Shown one piece after another: positions 34,881 to 42,383 of a stretch of 64,000 nt of DNA. The number at the start of each line of letters is the position of its first letter. The first letter of the stretch is position 1. This DNA comes from an uncultured Sphingomonadaceae bacterium. Its GTDB lineage: Bacteria > Pseudomonadota > Alphaproteobacteria > Sphingomonadales > Sphingomonadaceae. Location of the stretch: contig CAIQHF010000029.1 of the NCBI GenBank assembly GCA_903871605.1, forward strand, positions 1-64,000. The letters run 5' to 3'. A program made the translations under genes and the position numbers. Below the pieces are notes generated by a model. It saw only the letters and a program-made list of their open reading frames with translations. It was not told the DNA's origin and made no database searches.

Positions 34881-36026
34881 ATGGCCTTGCTAGACTATCA
34901 AATGCTCCGACTGATCTGGTGGGCGCTGCTCGGCGTGTTGCTGATCGGATTCGCGCTGACCGACGGCTTCGATCTCGGCACCGCCGCGCTGCTCCCGTTC
35001 GTCGCGCGCACCGATACCGAGCGGCGCATGGTGATCAACGCGATCGGCCCCACCTGGGAGGGCAACCAGGTGTGGTTCATCCTCGGCGGCGGTGCGATCT
35101 TTGCCGCCTGGCCGTTCGTCTATGCGGTCAGCTTCTCGGGCTTCTATCTCGCGATGTTCCTCGTGCTGGCATCGCTCATCCTGCGTCCGGTCGGCTTCAA
35201 ATACCGCTCCAAGCGACCCGATCCCGCGTGGCGCAGCCGCTGGGACTGGGCGCTGTTCGTCGGCGGCTTCGTCCCCGCGCTCGTCTTCGGCGTGGCGGTC
35301 GGCAATGTGCTCCAGGGCGCCCCCTTCCGCCTCGATAGCGACCTGCGGTCCTTCTACGACGGGAGCTTCCTCGGCCTGTTCACGCCGCTGACATTGCTCT
35401 GCGGGCTGCTCTCGGTCGCGATGCTCGTGCTGCACGGATCGGCCTGGATCGCGATGAAGGTCGAGCATGGCCCCGTCGTCGACCGGGCTCGGCTCTACGG
35501 CACGCTCGCGGGGCTCGGCTCTCTGCTGTTCTTCGCGGTCGGCGGAGTGATGATGGCCAAGGGTCATTACGGTTACCACATCGTCACCGCCGCCGATCCC
35601 TATGCGCCGTCCAATCCGTTGCGTACGACGAGCGTGGCCGCCGCCGGCGCATGGCTCGACAATTACGGGCTGCACCCGTGGATGCTGCTGGCGCCCGTGC
35701 TGGGCTTCCTCGGCACGGCGGTCGCGCTGGTCGGCATCAGGACGCGGGTCGAGAGCGCCGCGTTCGCGGGATCGTCGATCGCCGCGACCGGCATCATCGC
35801 GACGGTGGGCCTGTCGATGTTCCCCTACATCCTGCCGTCGAGCATCGATCCCAGCTCGAGCCTGACCGTCTGGAACGCCTCGTCGAGCGAGAAGACGCTG
35901 GGGATCATGGTGTTCGTGACCGTCGTCTTCCTGCCGATCGTGCTCGCCTACACAGCCTGGGCCTACCGCGTGATGTTCGGCCGCGTGACGTCCGAGCTCG
36001 CCGCGTCCCATCCGGATTTCTACTGA
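34881..36026 (+). CDS. cydB: Cytochrome bd ubiquinol oxidase subunit II
   Basis: A 381-aa polytopic inner-membrane subunit. Characteristic CydB text includes FALTDGFDLGTAALLPF, INAIGPTWEGNQVWFI and GGAIFAAWPFVYAVSFSGFY, with a C-terminal region ending in AYTAWAYRVMFGRVT. It lies 16 bp after cydA with GGAGAGAG as ribosome-binding site. Confidence 0.96.
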   Translation: MALLDYQMLRLIWWALLGVLLIGFALTDGFDLGTAALLPFVARTDTERRMVINAIGPTWEGNQVWFILGGGAIFAAWPFVYAVSFSGFYLAMFLVLASLILRPVGFKYRSKRPDPAWRSRWDWALFVGGFVPALVFGVAVGNVLQGAPFRLDSDLRSFYDGSFLGLFTPLTLLCGLLSVAMLVLHGSAWIAMKVEHGPVVDRARLYGTLAGLGSLLFFAVGGVMMAKGHYGYHIVTAADPYAPSNPLRTTSVAAAGAWLDNYGLHPWMLLAPVLGFLGTAVALVGIRTRVESAAFAGSSIAATGIIATVGLSMFPYILPSSIDPSSSLTVWNASSSEKTLGIMVFVTVVFLPIVLAYTAWAYRVMFGRVTSELAASHPDFY

Positions 36027-36043
36027 TAAGGAGGCATCAGACG

Positions 36044-36160
36044 ATGTGGTACTTCACCTGGGTTCTCGGGCTCGGTCTTGCGGTCGGCTTCGGTGTTCTG
36101 AACGGCATTTGGCACGAATTCCATCTGCCCGACGGGGAGCCGGAACCGCACGGAAAATAG
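36044..36160 (+). CDS. cydX: CydX small subunit of cytochrome bd
   Basis: A 38-aa single-helix protein starting MWYFTWVLGLGLAVGFGVL and continuing NGIWHEFH, which is the standard CydX/YbgT pattern. CydX stabilises the heme centres of the oxidase. AAGGAGG lies about 9 bp upstream of the ATG, and it follows cydB by 17 bp. A strong terminator follows. Confidence 0.92.
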   Translation: MWYFTWVLGLGLAVGFGVLNGIWHEFHLPDGEPEPHGK

Positions 36161-36180
36161 ATCATGACCGGAAACGAAGA

Positions 36181-36214
36181 CCGCCGCGGGATCGCATCCC
36201 GCGGCGGTTTCTTT
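36181..36214 (+). terminator. Rho-independent terminator of cydABX
   Basis: A 12-bp perfect stem (CCGCCGCGGGAT / ATCCCGCGGCGG) with a 3-base loop, followed by TTTCTTT. It lies 20 bp after cydX and between two convergent genes. Read from the other strand the stem is followed by TCTTCGTTTCC, so it may also stop the minus-strand gene at 36231. Confidence 0.88.
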
Positions 36215-36230
36215 CGATCGGCGTCCCCGC

Positions 36231-36356
36231 TCAGCGATGCGGTGGCTCCGGTGGGGAGATGGCCTCGACGATGCTCGCGCCGCCAAGCGTGAGCGCGAAG
36301 AACGCCATGGAGCCGAGCACGATATAAAGGAAATAGTCACCGATGAACGCGAGCAT
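36231..36356 (-). CDS. Small membrane protein, 41 aa, FNR-box preceded
   Basis: Starts MLAFIGDYFLYIVLGSMAFF, with one hydrophobic helix and a short tail ending SPPEPPHR. AGGAG sits 7 bp before the ATG. A perfect FNR-type box (36412-36425) lies 56 bp upstream on the same strand, the right distance for FNR activation with a short leader. I do not recognise the family. Location beside cydABX suggests an extra small partner of a respiratory membrane complex. Its 5' end overlaps the annotated start of the divergent fnr gene. Confidence 0.62.
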   Translation of the reverse strand: MLAFIGDYFLYIVLGSMAFFALTLGGASIVEAISPPEPPHR

Positions 36357-37128
36357 GGATCTTCTCCTCGAAGCGGGCTCGCAGCGTGAGCGGGAGCATG
36401 CCATCGGGGCATTGACGCCCGTCAAAGTCCGATCGGAGACCTGCTCGGGCTGCGCGGTCCGCCATCTATCGCTATGCGGTCGGCTCGACGACGAGGCGCT
36501 GGAGGCCTTCCATCGCATCGGCACGCGCAAGACCGTCGCGCGCGGCGAGACCATCGCCTGGGCCGGAGAGCAGAGCCTGACGTGCGGCAATCTCCTGTCC
36601 GGCATGTTGAAGCTCAGCGCCTCGATGGCGGACGGGCGCGAGCAGGTCGTCGGCCTGCTCTATGCCTCGGACTTCGTCGGACGGCCCTATTCCAGCCATC
36701 ACGAATTCACCGTCACCGCGCTCAGCGACGCCGAGATATGCTATTTCCCCAGGGCAGCGTTCGAACGGCTGCTCGAGACGCACCCCTATGTCGAGCGCGA
36801 GCTGCTGCGGCGCACGCTCGCGACGCTCGACGATGCGCGCTCGCAAATGCTCATGCTGGCGCGCCAATCGGCCTCCGAACGCGTCGCCGACTTCCTGCTG
36901 CGGACCGCCGATCGCGTCGGCGGCTGTTCGGCGATGCCGGGTGGTCCGGTGACGTTCGACCTTCCGCTGTCGCGGGGATCGATGGCCGATGTGCTGGGGC
37001 TGACCATCGAAACGGTGAGCCGTCAGATGACGCGACTGAAGGCGACCGGCGTCATCGCGCTCCCCGGTGCGCGCACCGTCACGCTCGTACGCCGCAACGA
37101 GCTGAGGAGCCAGGCGGGGGTGATGTGA
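36343..37128 (+). CDS. fnr: FNR-type oxygen-sensing transcription regulator (CRP/FNR family)
   Basis: A CRP/FNR-family activator that loses DNA binding when oxygen breaks its [4Fe-4S] cluster. Candidate cluster ligands are Cys34, Cys37 and Cys45 (TCSGCAVRHLSLCGRL) and Cys133 (AEICYFPR), matching the pattern of true FNR proteins. The recognition helix is GLTIETVSRQMTRL, with the E-xx-SR pattern that reads TTGA half-sites. The ATG at 36343 gives 261 aa but overlaps the divergent small gene and contains an FNR box inside the coding region. An in-frame TTG at 36412 gives 238 aa, closer to typical FnrL length, though without a clear ribosome-binding site. It probably mediates control of cyd, ompW and hemN. 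Confidence 0.87.
   Translation: MNASMDLLLEAGSQREREHAIGALTPVKVRSETCSGCAVRHLSLCGRLDDEALEAFHRIGTRKTVARGETIAWAGEQSLTCGNLLSGMLKLSASMADGREQVVGLLYASDFVGRPYSSHHEFTVTALSDAEICYFPRAAFERLLETHPYVERELLRRTLATLDDARSQMLMLARQSASERVADFLLRTADRVGGCSAMPGGPVTFDLPLSRGSMADVLGLTIETVSRQMTRLKATGVIALPGARTVTLVRRNELRSQAGVM
36412..36425. promoter_or_regulatory. FNR/FixK-type box at the fnr / small-gene divergence
   Basis: TTGACGCCCGTCAA, an exact TTGAC-N4-GTCAA dyad. It is 56 bp upstream of the 41-aa minus-strand gene and coincides with a possible TTG start of fnr. It could activate the small gene, and by blocking or overlapping the fnr start region could also give feedback control. Confidence 0.7.
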
Positions 37129-37185
37129 TCGTGCGGCACTGGCGGACCGTCGCGCCCGGTGGATGCCGCGCGCAGCTGGGGCCGC

Positions 37186-37695
37186 TTATCCGCCGCAGCG
37201 CCGGACGAGGCTGTGGGCCAGCAGCGATCGACCCGCGGGGGTCAACCTGTCCGCCGCCAGATGCAGGATACCCAATTCCTCGAAGGCCATGGCCTGGCGG
37301 CAGGCCTGGAAGAAACATCGCAGCATATAGCCGAGCGTCTCGGGCGCCGGGACAGCCCCGTCGCCCCTGAGCGCCGCGACCAGATCCTGCGCCTGGACCA
37401 CGCACGACGTCCTGCGCGCACCGATCTGGGCAAGCACCGCCGCATCCAGCGCCCGCAACGATCCACGCCCGAACAACCGATCGAGCATCGCCCGCTCCCG
37501 CGCATCGTGGATCGGCACGCGATTCTCAAGTTCGGACCGCAGGAAATCGACCGTCTCTTCCGCCGGTGGCTCGGGAAGACTATCCGCCAGAGCCTCGAGC
37601 CGATCGCACAACTGGCCGAGGCCGGCATGGTCCGAAACCATGCCGGCCAGATCGATCTCGTCGATCATGTGCCAGTGCGCGTCACCGACGGTCAT
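37186..37695 (-). CDS. Hypothetical protein, possibly hemerythrin-like
   Basis: A 169-aa soluble, mostly helical protein. The N-terminal half (HWHMIDEIDLAGMVSDHAGL, then LCDRLEALADSLP and RVPIHDARERAMLDRLF) has spaced His, Asp and Glu residues that recall HHE cation-binding proteins, but a full hemerythrin ligand set is not evident. It lies 12 bp downstream of ompW on the same strand, so it is probably in the same transcript. Within an oxygen-controlled island an iron/oxygen role would fit, but this is inference. Confidence 0.6.
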   Translation of the reverse strand: MTVGDAHWHMIDEIDLAGMVSDHAGLGQLCDRLEALADSLPEPPAEETVDFLRSELENRVPIHDARERAMLDRLFGRGSLRALDAAVLAQIGARRTSCVVQAQDLVAALRGDGAVPAPETLGYMLRCFFQACRQAMAFEELGILHLAADRLTPAGRSLLAHSLVRRCGG

Positions 37696-37707
37696 GCCGC
37701 ACCGGAA

Positions 37708-38373
37708 TCAGAACCGGATGCCCACGCCAATGCCCGGAACGAGCGGATCGAGATGGACCCGCTCGCGATTGACCAGGCTACCGGTGGTGAGCGTCGCGGT
37801 CGTGTTGATGTCGAGATATTTGAGATCGAAGTTGACGAACATGCGCCGGCTGACGTCGACGTCGACGCCCGCCTGCAGTGCATAGCCGACGCTGTCGCTG
37901 AGCCCGACCTTGGTCGAACCGACCGCGTTCTGGAGCGCGCTGCTCGCCTTTTCCGAATAGAAGATCGTGTAGTTGATGCCGGCGCCGAGATAGGGGCGGA
38001 TGTGCCCGTCGGGGAAGAAGTGATATTGCAGCGTCAGCGTCGGCGGGAGCACCCAGGTGTGGGCGAGCCGACCGACCGGATCGAGCGCACCGCGACCGTC
38101 GATATTGTGCTTGGTCGTCCCCAGGATGAGTTCGGCGCCGATATGCTTGGTTGCCATATAGGTGAAGTCGAGCTCGGGCGCGTAGCTGTTGGTGACCGCG
38201 GTATGCGCGCCCGGGAAGGTCGGCTCGATCGGGCCGGTGCGCTCCGTCGGCGTCACCCGGATGACGCGGGCGCGGATGATCCAATGCGCATAATCCGATC
38301 CGTCATCCGCCCAAACCGGGGTGGTGATGGCGGTGATGGCGGTTGCGGCAAGAAGAGCTTTGGAAAAGCGCAT
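37708..38373 (-). CDS. ompW: OmpW-family outer-membrane protein
   Basis: A 221-aa eight-stranded outer-membrane barrel. It has a signal peptide (MRFSKALLAATAITAITTPVWA), then WIIRARVIRVTPTER, LDFTYMATKHIGAELILG, LQYHFFPDGHIRPYLGAGINYT and an end in GIGVGIRF with terminal phenylalanine. The ATG at 38373 has AGGGAG about 6 bp upstream. OmpW is FNR-controlled in enterobacteria, and a near-match FNR box lies 58 bp upstream here. It probably passes small hydrophobic molecules. Confidence 0.92.
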   Translation of the reverse strand: MRFSKALLAATAITAITTPVWADDGSDYAHWIIRARVIRVTPTERTGPIEPTFPGAHTAVTNSYAPELDFTYMATKHIGAELILGTTKHNIDGRGALDPVGRLAHTWVLPPTLTLQYHFFPDGHIRPYLGAGINYTIFYSEKASSALQNAVGSTKVGLSDSVGYALQAGVDVDVSRRMFVNFDLKYLDINTTATLTTGSLVNRERVHLDPLVPGIGVGIRF

Positions 38374-38430
38374 GATCAACTCCCTGGTTATTGGTTGGCA
38401 GCGGCGTAGGCGTCGCCGTCCGGCGGTTCT

Positions 38431-38444
38431 TTGACGCCGCGCAA
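38431..38444. promoter_or_regulatory. FNR/FixK-like box upstream of ompW
   Basis: TTGACGCCGCGCAA, a TTGAC-N4-CGCAA variant of the FNR/FixK dyad. It lies 58 bp before the ompW start and about 97 bp before the divergent small gene at 38541. The right half departs from GTCAA by two bases, but the TTG...CAA core at N8 spacing is kept. Confidence 0.55.
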
Positions 38445-38540
38445 ACTCGGTCGCGTCCGCCGCCTCCGGAACATTACTGAGAGCGGCGTGCGCGGAGACG
38501 TCCTAGGCACATGTCCGCCAGTATCGTGGGAGCCGCCGTC

Positions 38541-38681
38541 ATGCCGGGCAGAAAGTGGATCGAACGCGATGCGCGCGAACGCACCGAAGCCGACATCGCC
38601 GAGCGGCGCGCCATCGACGCGCTCTCGCTTATCGTCGCGCTGATCCTGATCGCGATCCTCGCTGACGCCATCATCCGCTGA
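38541..38681 (+). CDS. Small single-pass membrane protein, 46 aa (first of pair)
   Basis: Starts MPGRKWIERDARERTEADIA; a charged N-terminal half is followed by one hydrophobic helix (LSLIVALILIAILADAII). GGGAG lies 8 bp before the ATG at 38541. An in-frame ATG at 38511 would add ten residues. It lies 14 bp before a second small membrane gene of the same length and layout, and both precede hemN. Family unknown. Confidence 0.6.
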   Translation: MPGRKWIERDARERTEADIAERRAIDALSLIVALILIAILADAIIR

Positions 38682-38695
38682 CAAGGAGAAGTCCG

Positions 38696-38836
38696 ATGCC
38701 GTCCCACGAATGGAGAGACCGGGTCGAGCGTGACCTGTTCGTCGACAACCGCGCGCGCTTCATCAGCCGGCGCGCGGCGGGGTTCGTCCTCGCGATCCTG
38801 CTGACCGCCGTGGTGCTGTACGCAACGCTCCGCTGA
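38696..38836 (+). CDS. Small single-pass membrane protein, 46 aa (second of pair)
   Basis: Starts MPSHEWRDRVERDLFVDNRA, then RFISRRAAGF and a hydrophobic helix (VLAILLTAVVLYATL). AAGGAG lies 6 bp before the ATG, a strong translation signal. Same length and polarity as the preceding gene (charged N-terminus, C-terminal helix), which suggests a two-component small membrane complex. It ends 59 bp before hemN. Confidence 0.62.
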   Translation: MPSHEWRDRVERDLFVDNRARFISRRAAGFVLAILLTAVVLYATLR

Positions 38837-38847
38837 CGAGCGGAAAT

Positions 38848-38861
38848 TTGACCGTGCGCAA
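38848..38861. promoter_or_regulatory. FNR/FixK-like box just upstream of hemN
   Basis: TTGACCGTGCGCAA, the same TTGAC-N4-CGCAA variant as at 38431. Its centre is 41-42 bp before the hemN ATG at 38896. If FNR works at its normal -41.5 position the transcript would start at the ATG itself, that is, a leaderless mRNA. Confidence 0.5.
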
Positions 38862-38895
38862 CGACGATCGGCGGGACACCCCGCAAGGCGGCGGG

Positions 38896-40239
38896 ATGAC
38901 GACATTCCATGCCGACCTCGCCCGGCGGAGCGTACCGCGCTACACCAGCTATCCGACCGCGGATCGCTTTTCCGCGTCGGTCGGCGCCGACGATCAGCGC
39001 GCCGCGTTGCAAGGCATCGATCCGGGCACGCCGGTGTCCTTCTATGTCCACGTCCCTTATTGTCACGAGATCTGCTGGTATTGCGGATGCAACACCGGCG
39101 CGATCGGGCGCGCCGACCGACTGCTCGACTATGTCGGCGCGCTGGAGGCGGAGATCGATACCGTCGCGGGTCTGCTCTCCGGGCAGCTTGCGGCGATCCA
39201 TTTCGGTGGCGGCACGCCCAACGCGCTTCCCGCGGCCACGCTCGCCGGCCTGATCGATCGTCTCAAGAGCCGGTTCGGCCGCATCGCGACGGTGCCGGTC
39301 TCGGTCGAGATCGATCCGCGTCATTGCGACGGCGCCTATCTCGAGGCGCTCGCCGATGCGGGCGTGACGCGGCTGAGCTTCGGCGTGCAGACCTTTGCCG
39401 AGGCCGTCCAGCGGCGGATCAACCGCGTCCAGCCCCACCGGCAGGTGGCCGCACTCGTCGCGGCGGCGCGCGGCGCAGGCATCGCCAGTATCAATTTCGA
39501 TCTTCTTTATGGTCTGCCGGGCCAGACGCTCGAGGATATCGAGGAGACCATCGCGCTGAGCATCGCGCTCGGCCCCGATCGCATCGCCGCATTCGGCTAC
39601 GCACACCTGCCGCGCGCGATCCCACGCCAGCGGATGATCGATACCGAGTCGCTGCCCGATGCGGCGAGCCGGTTCGCGCAGAGCGCGGCGATCCACGAGC
39701 GACTAGTCGCGGCCGGCTATTGGGCGATCGGGTTCGATCATTTCGCGCGCCCCGGCGACATTCTTGCGATCGCTGCGCGCCATGGCCGCCTGCGCCGCAA
39801 CTTCCAGGGCTTCACGGACGAGGATTGCGACGTCGTGATCGGCCTCGGCGCATCGGCGATCAGCCAGTTTCCGGACCGCATCGTGCAGAATGAGAAGCAT
39901 GTCGGCCACTATCGGTCGGCGGTGCTGGGCGGCGGTCTCGCCGGGGCGAAGGGCGCCGTGCGGGACGAGCAGGACAGGCTGCGCGCCGCGCTGATCGAAC
40001 GGCTGCTGTGCGACGGCTCGGTCGATCTTCCCGCTCGCGACCGGCTCGGCGGGCCATGGGCCGAGCAACTGGCGGAACTCGTCGACCGCGGGCTCGCGCG
40101 CTGCGACGACGCGCGCCTCGCGATCACGCCATCGGGGCGGCCCTATGCGCGTCTGATCGCGGCCTGCTTCGACGATGCGCGCACCGTGCGGCAACCAGCG
40201 GCGCCCGCATTATCGGCGGATATCGCGACGCCTGCGTAA
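38896..40239 (+). CDS. hemN: Oxygen-independent coproporphyrinogen III dehydrogenase
   Basis: A 447-aa radical-SAM enzyme that decarboxylates two propionates of coproporphyrinogen III without oxygen, so heme can be made at low oxygen. The Fe-S motif is at Cys56, Cys60 and Cys63 (PYCHEICWYCGCN), followed by HFGGGTPN, the SAM-site SVEIDPRH and LSFGVQTF. The N-terminal tyrosine-rich RYTSYPTADRF is typical of HemN rather than HemW. The ATG at 38896 is preferred; a longer frame begins with TTG inside the FNR-like box. Confidence 0.95.
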   Translation: MTTFHADLARRSVPRYTSYPTADRFSASVGADDQRAALQGIDPGTPVSFYVHVPYCHEICWYCGCNTGAIGRADRLLDYVGALEAEIDTVAGLLSGQLAAIHFGGGTPNALPAATLAGLIDRLKSRFGRIATVPVSVEIDPRHCDGAYLEALADAGVTRLSFGVQTFAEAVQRRINRVQPHRQVAALVAAARGAGIASINFDLLYGLPGQTLEDIEETIALSIALGPDRIAAFGYAHLPRAIPRQRMIDTESLPDAASRFAQSAAIHERLVAAGYWAIGFDHFARPGDILAIAARHGRLRRNFQGFTDEDCDVVIGLGASAISQFPDRIVQNEKHVGHYRSAVLGGGLAGAKGAVRDEQDRLRAALIERLLCDGSVDLPARDRLGGPWAEQLAELVDRGLARCDDARLAITPSGRPYARLIAACFDDARTVRQPAAPALSADIATPA

Positions 40240-40300
40240 CTTCACGGATAGCGGGTCCGCGCGGCGGATCGAATAGTCGGCACCATCGATGGAGGCCGAC

Positions 40301-41104
40301 ATGAAAGACATTCTGCTGCTCGCACATGACGATTCGGGGCAGGAGGCGCGCCTGCAGGCCGCGCTCGATCTCACCCGCGCCGTCAAGGGTCGGCTGACGT
40401 GCCTCGATGTCGTCGAGGTCCCCGTCGTCGGCGCTGACCTTTGGGTGCCCGGCGGCCACGGCTTCCTCGTCGAGGAGGCCTGCGAGCAGGCGGCCGATCT
40501 CCGTAACCGGGTGCGCGCGCGGCTGGCGCGAGAAGACGTCAGCTGGGACTGGAAGGATGCCGCCGGCGATCTCGCGCGGTGCATCGACGAGGCGACGGGG
40601 CTGGCCGACGTGATCGTCGCGAGTGCGCGCAGCGATGGCCTTTTCGGGGTCGGATCGCGACGGCTCGCCGCCGACCTCGTGCTGCGCTCCAAGACCCCGG
40701 TGCTGGCGGTTCCCGACGATCTGCGCCGCTTCGATCCGGCCGGTCGCGTGCTCGTCGCCTGGGACGGTTCGGCCCCGGCGATCGCCGCGCTCCATGCCGC
40801 GGTGCCCCTGCTGCGCACCGCCGAGCTTGTCGTCATTCTCGAGGTCGAGCGCGACACGATCGTCTCTCCCGCCGAAGATGCGGCGGGCTATCTTTCGCGG
40901 CACGCCATCGCCTCCGTCGTCGAGCGGCGGCGGCGGATCACGCCGTCGATCGCCGCGACGATCCGGGACGAGATTGCGCGCCAGCATATCGACTATGTCG
41001 TGATGGGAGCGTTCTCGCACATGCGGCTGACCGAGGCGGTGTTCGGCGGCGTGTCGCACGACATGCTCAAGCACAGCCCGGTGCCGCTGTTCATGGCGCA
41101 CTGA
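40301..41104 (+). CDS. Tandem UspA universal stress protein
   Basis: A 267-aa protein with two UspA halves (KDILLLAHDDSGQEARLQAA at the start, RVLVAWDGSAPAIAALHAAV for the second), ending VMGAFSHMRLTEAVFGGVS and SPVPLFMAH. It is a clear paralogue of the protein at 25771, sharing layout and many residues. GGAGG lies 7 bp before the ATG. No FNR box was found directly upstream. Confidence 0.9.
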   Translation: MKDILLLAHDDSGQEARLQAALDLTRAVKGRLTCLDVVEVPVVGADLWVPGGHGFLVEEACEQAADLRNRVRARLAREDVSWDWKDAAGDLARCIDEATGLADVIVASARSDGLFGVGSRRLAADLVLRSKTPVLAVPDDLRRFDPAGRVLVAWDGSAPAIAALHAAVPLLRTAELVVILEVERDTIVSPAEDAAGYLSRHAIASVVERRRRITPSIAATIRDEIARQHIDYVVMGAFSHMRLTEAVFGGVSHDMLKHSPVPLFMAH

Positions 41105-41137
41105 TCGCGCGAGCTTGCGCGATCAGCCATGCCGGCG

Positions 41138-41806
41138 TCACCACGGATGGAGCGTGTTGGCGTAATCCACGAAGGCGATGCCACCCGATCCGGCCCGGCT
41201 TTCGAGCATGTCGACGAGGCGCGGGATGCTCTCGTCGATGGCGAGATGCGCGTCGGGGCCGCCCATGTCGGTGCGGACCCAGCCGGGATCAACCGCGAGC
41301 CACGTCCGCCCGTCGCCACGCCGCGCGCAGATGCTGCGCAGCCCCATGTTGAGCGCGGCCTTGCTCGTGCGATAGGCCTCGTATCCGGCGGTCTCGTTGA
41401 GCGTGATGCTGCCCAGCCCCGACGACATCACCGCGACCGTGCCGTCGGGCGTCACCCGGTCGACGAAGCGGTCGGCGATGCGCAGCGGCGCCAGCACGTT
41501 GGTGAGCATCAGCGTGGCGAAGGCGTCGGGATCGGCCTCGCCGATCGGCCTCATCGACGGCCCGACGATCGCTGCGCTGACGAACAGCAGGTCGAGCGGC
41601 CGGTCTGCCAGCCGCTCCTTGATCGCATCGACAGCCGCCCAGTCGGTCGTATCGAGCACCTCGACGGTCAGCGCGTCCGATTCGAGATCGGCGAGCGCCT
41701 TGCCGTCGCGCACGGTGGCGATCACCTGCCAGCCGCGCTTGAGATGCTCCTCGACGAGCGCTCGACCAAGACCGCGGGAGGTTCCGAAGATGAGGGCGGT
41801 GGGCAT
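41138..41806 (-). CDS. Short-chain dehydrogenase/reductase
   Basis: A 222-aa SDR with the cofactor motif ALIFGTSRGLGRALVEEHL, an NTVL-type block altered to LTNVLAPLRIA, a catalytic serine region (VMSSGLGSI) and the YxxxK pair in YEAYRTSKAALNM. It is somewhat short for a classical SDR (about 250). It follows hupE/ureJ by 15 bp on the same strand, so it may ride on the end of the urease transcript. Substrate unknown. Confidence 0.85.
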   Translation of the reverse strand: MPTALIFGTSRGLGRALVEEHLKRGWQVIATVRDGKALADLESDALTVEVLDTTDWAAVDAIKERLADRPLDLLFVSAAIVGPSMRPIGEADPDAFATLMLTNVLAPLRIADRFVDRVTPDGTVAVMSSGLGSITLNETAGYEAYRTSKAALNMGLRSICARRGDGRTWLAVDPGWVRTDMGGPDAHLAIDESIPRLVDMLESRAGSGGIAFVDYANTLHPW

Positions 41807-41821
41807 GGACGGCGTTCCTTT

Positions 41822-42358
41822 CTATGCGCGGTGCGCTGCGGCCTGGCGCCGGGCGAGCAGCGCACGACCAGATGCCAGACCGATGACGTGCAGTATCGCC
41901 GTCGCGAGCACCATGCCCGCGAAAAAGGATCCGATCGTCGCGCCGCTTTCCTCGCCGTGCGCAAAACCATGCGCGAAGGCGAACAGCGCGACGCAGCCGA
42001 ATTGCGGCAGCAGCGGCATCGTGCGCGCGAGCAGGATCAGTAGCGGGAAGCCGATCAGCGAGGCGCCGATCACGAACTCGGCGGCGAAGGCGGTGCCCGT
42101 CTGCGCGATGCCGAAGCCCGCGATCATCGCGGCGACGAAGGTGGCGGGGCCGCGCCACTTTGCCGCGATCGGCAGCTGCGTGGCCCAGACCCCGCTCATC
42201 AGCATCGCGGCAAGGTGATCGAAGCCGGTAAAGGGGTGGATCAGCCCGCCGATGAAGCCGGCATGATCGCCATGCCCGGGATGCGCCAGCGCGGGCGTCG
42301 CCACGAGCGCGCCCAGCGCGGCGGCGAAGAACATATGGCGGAACGTCTGTCTTTTCAT
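41822..42358 (-). CDS. ureJ: HupE/UreJ-family nickel-linked membrane protein
   Basis: A 178-aa membrane protein with a signal sequence (MKRQTFRHMFFAAALGALVA...ALA). The family signature histidines HPGHGDHAGF begin the mature part, followed by HPFTGFDHLAAMLMSG; a later motif is FAFAHGFAHGEE. HupE/UreJ proteins are proposed nickel permeases of hydrogenase and urease clusters. It is directly downstream of ureG, as expected for UreJ. Confidence 0.9.
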   Translation of the reverse strand: MKRQTFRHMFFAAALGALVATPALAHPGHGDHAGFIGGLIHPFTGFDHLAAMLMSGVWATQLPIAAKWRGPATFVAAMIAGFGIAQTGTAFAAEFVIGASLIGFPLLILLARTMPLLPQFGCVALFAFAHGFAHGEESGATIGSFFAGMVLATAILHVIGLASGRALLARRQAAAHRA

Positions 42359-42383
42359 CGTCTATCTCCCTGGCGAACGATGG

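Noticed and set aside
36181-36214. Cyd terminator as another copy of the palindromic repeat family
   Set aside because: Stem sequence and spacer differ, it is single rather than paired and it has a T-rich tail typical of a terminator.
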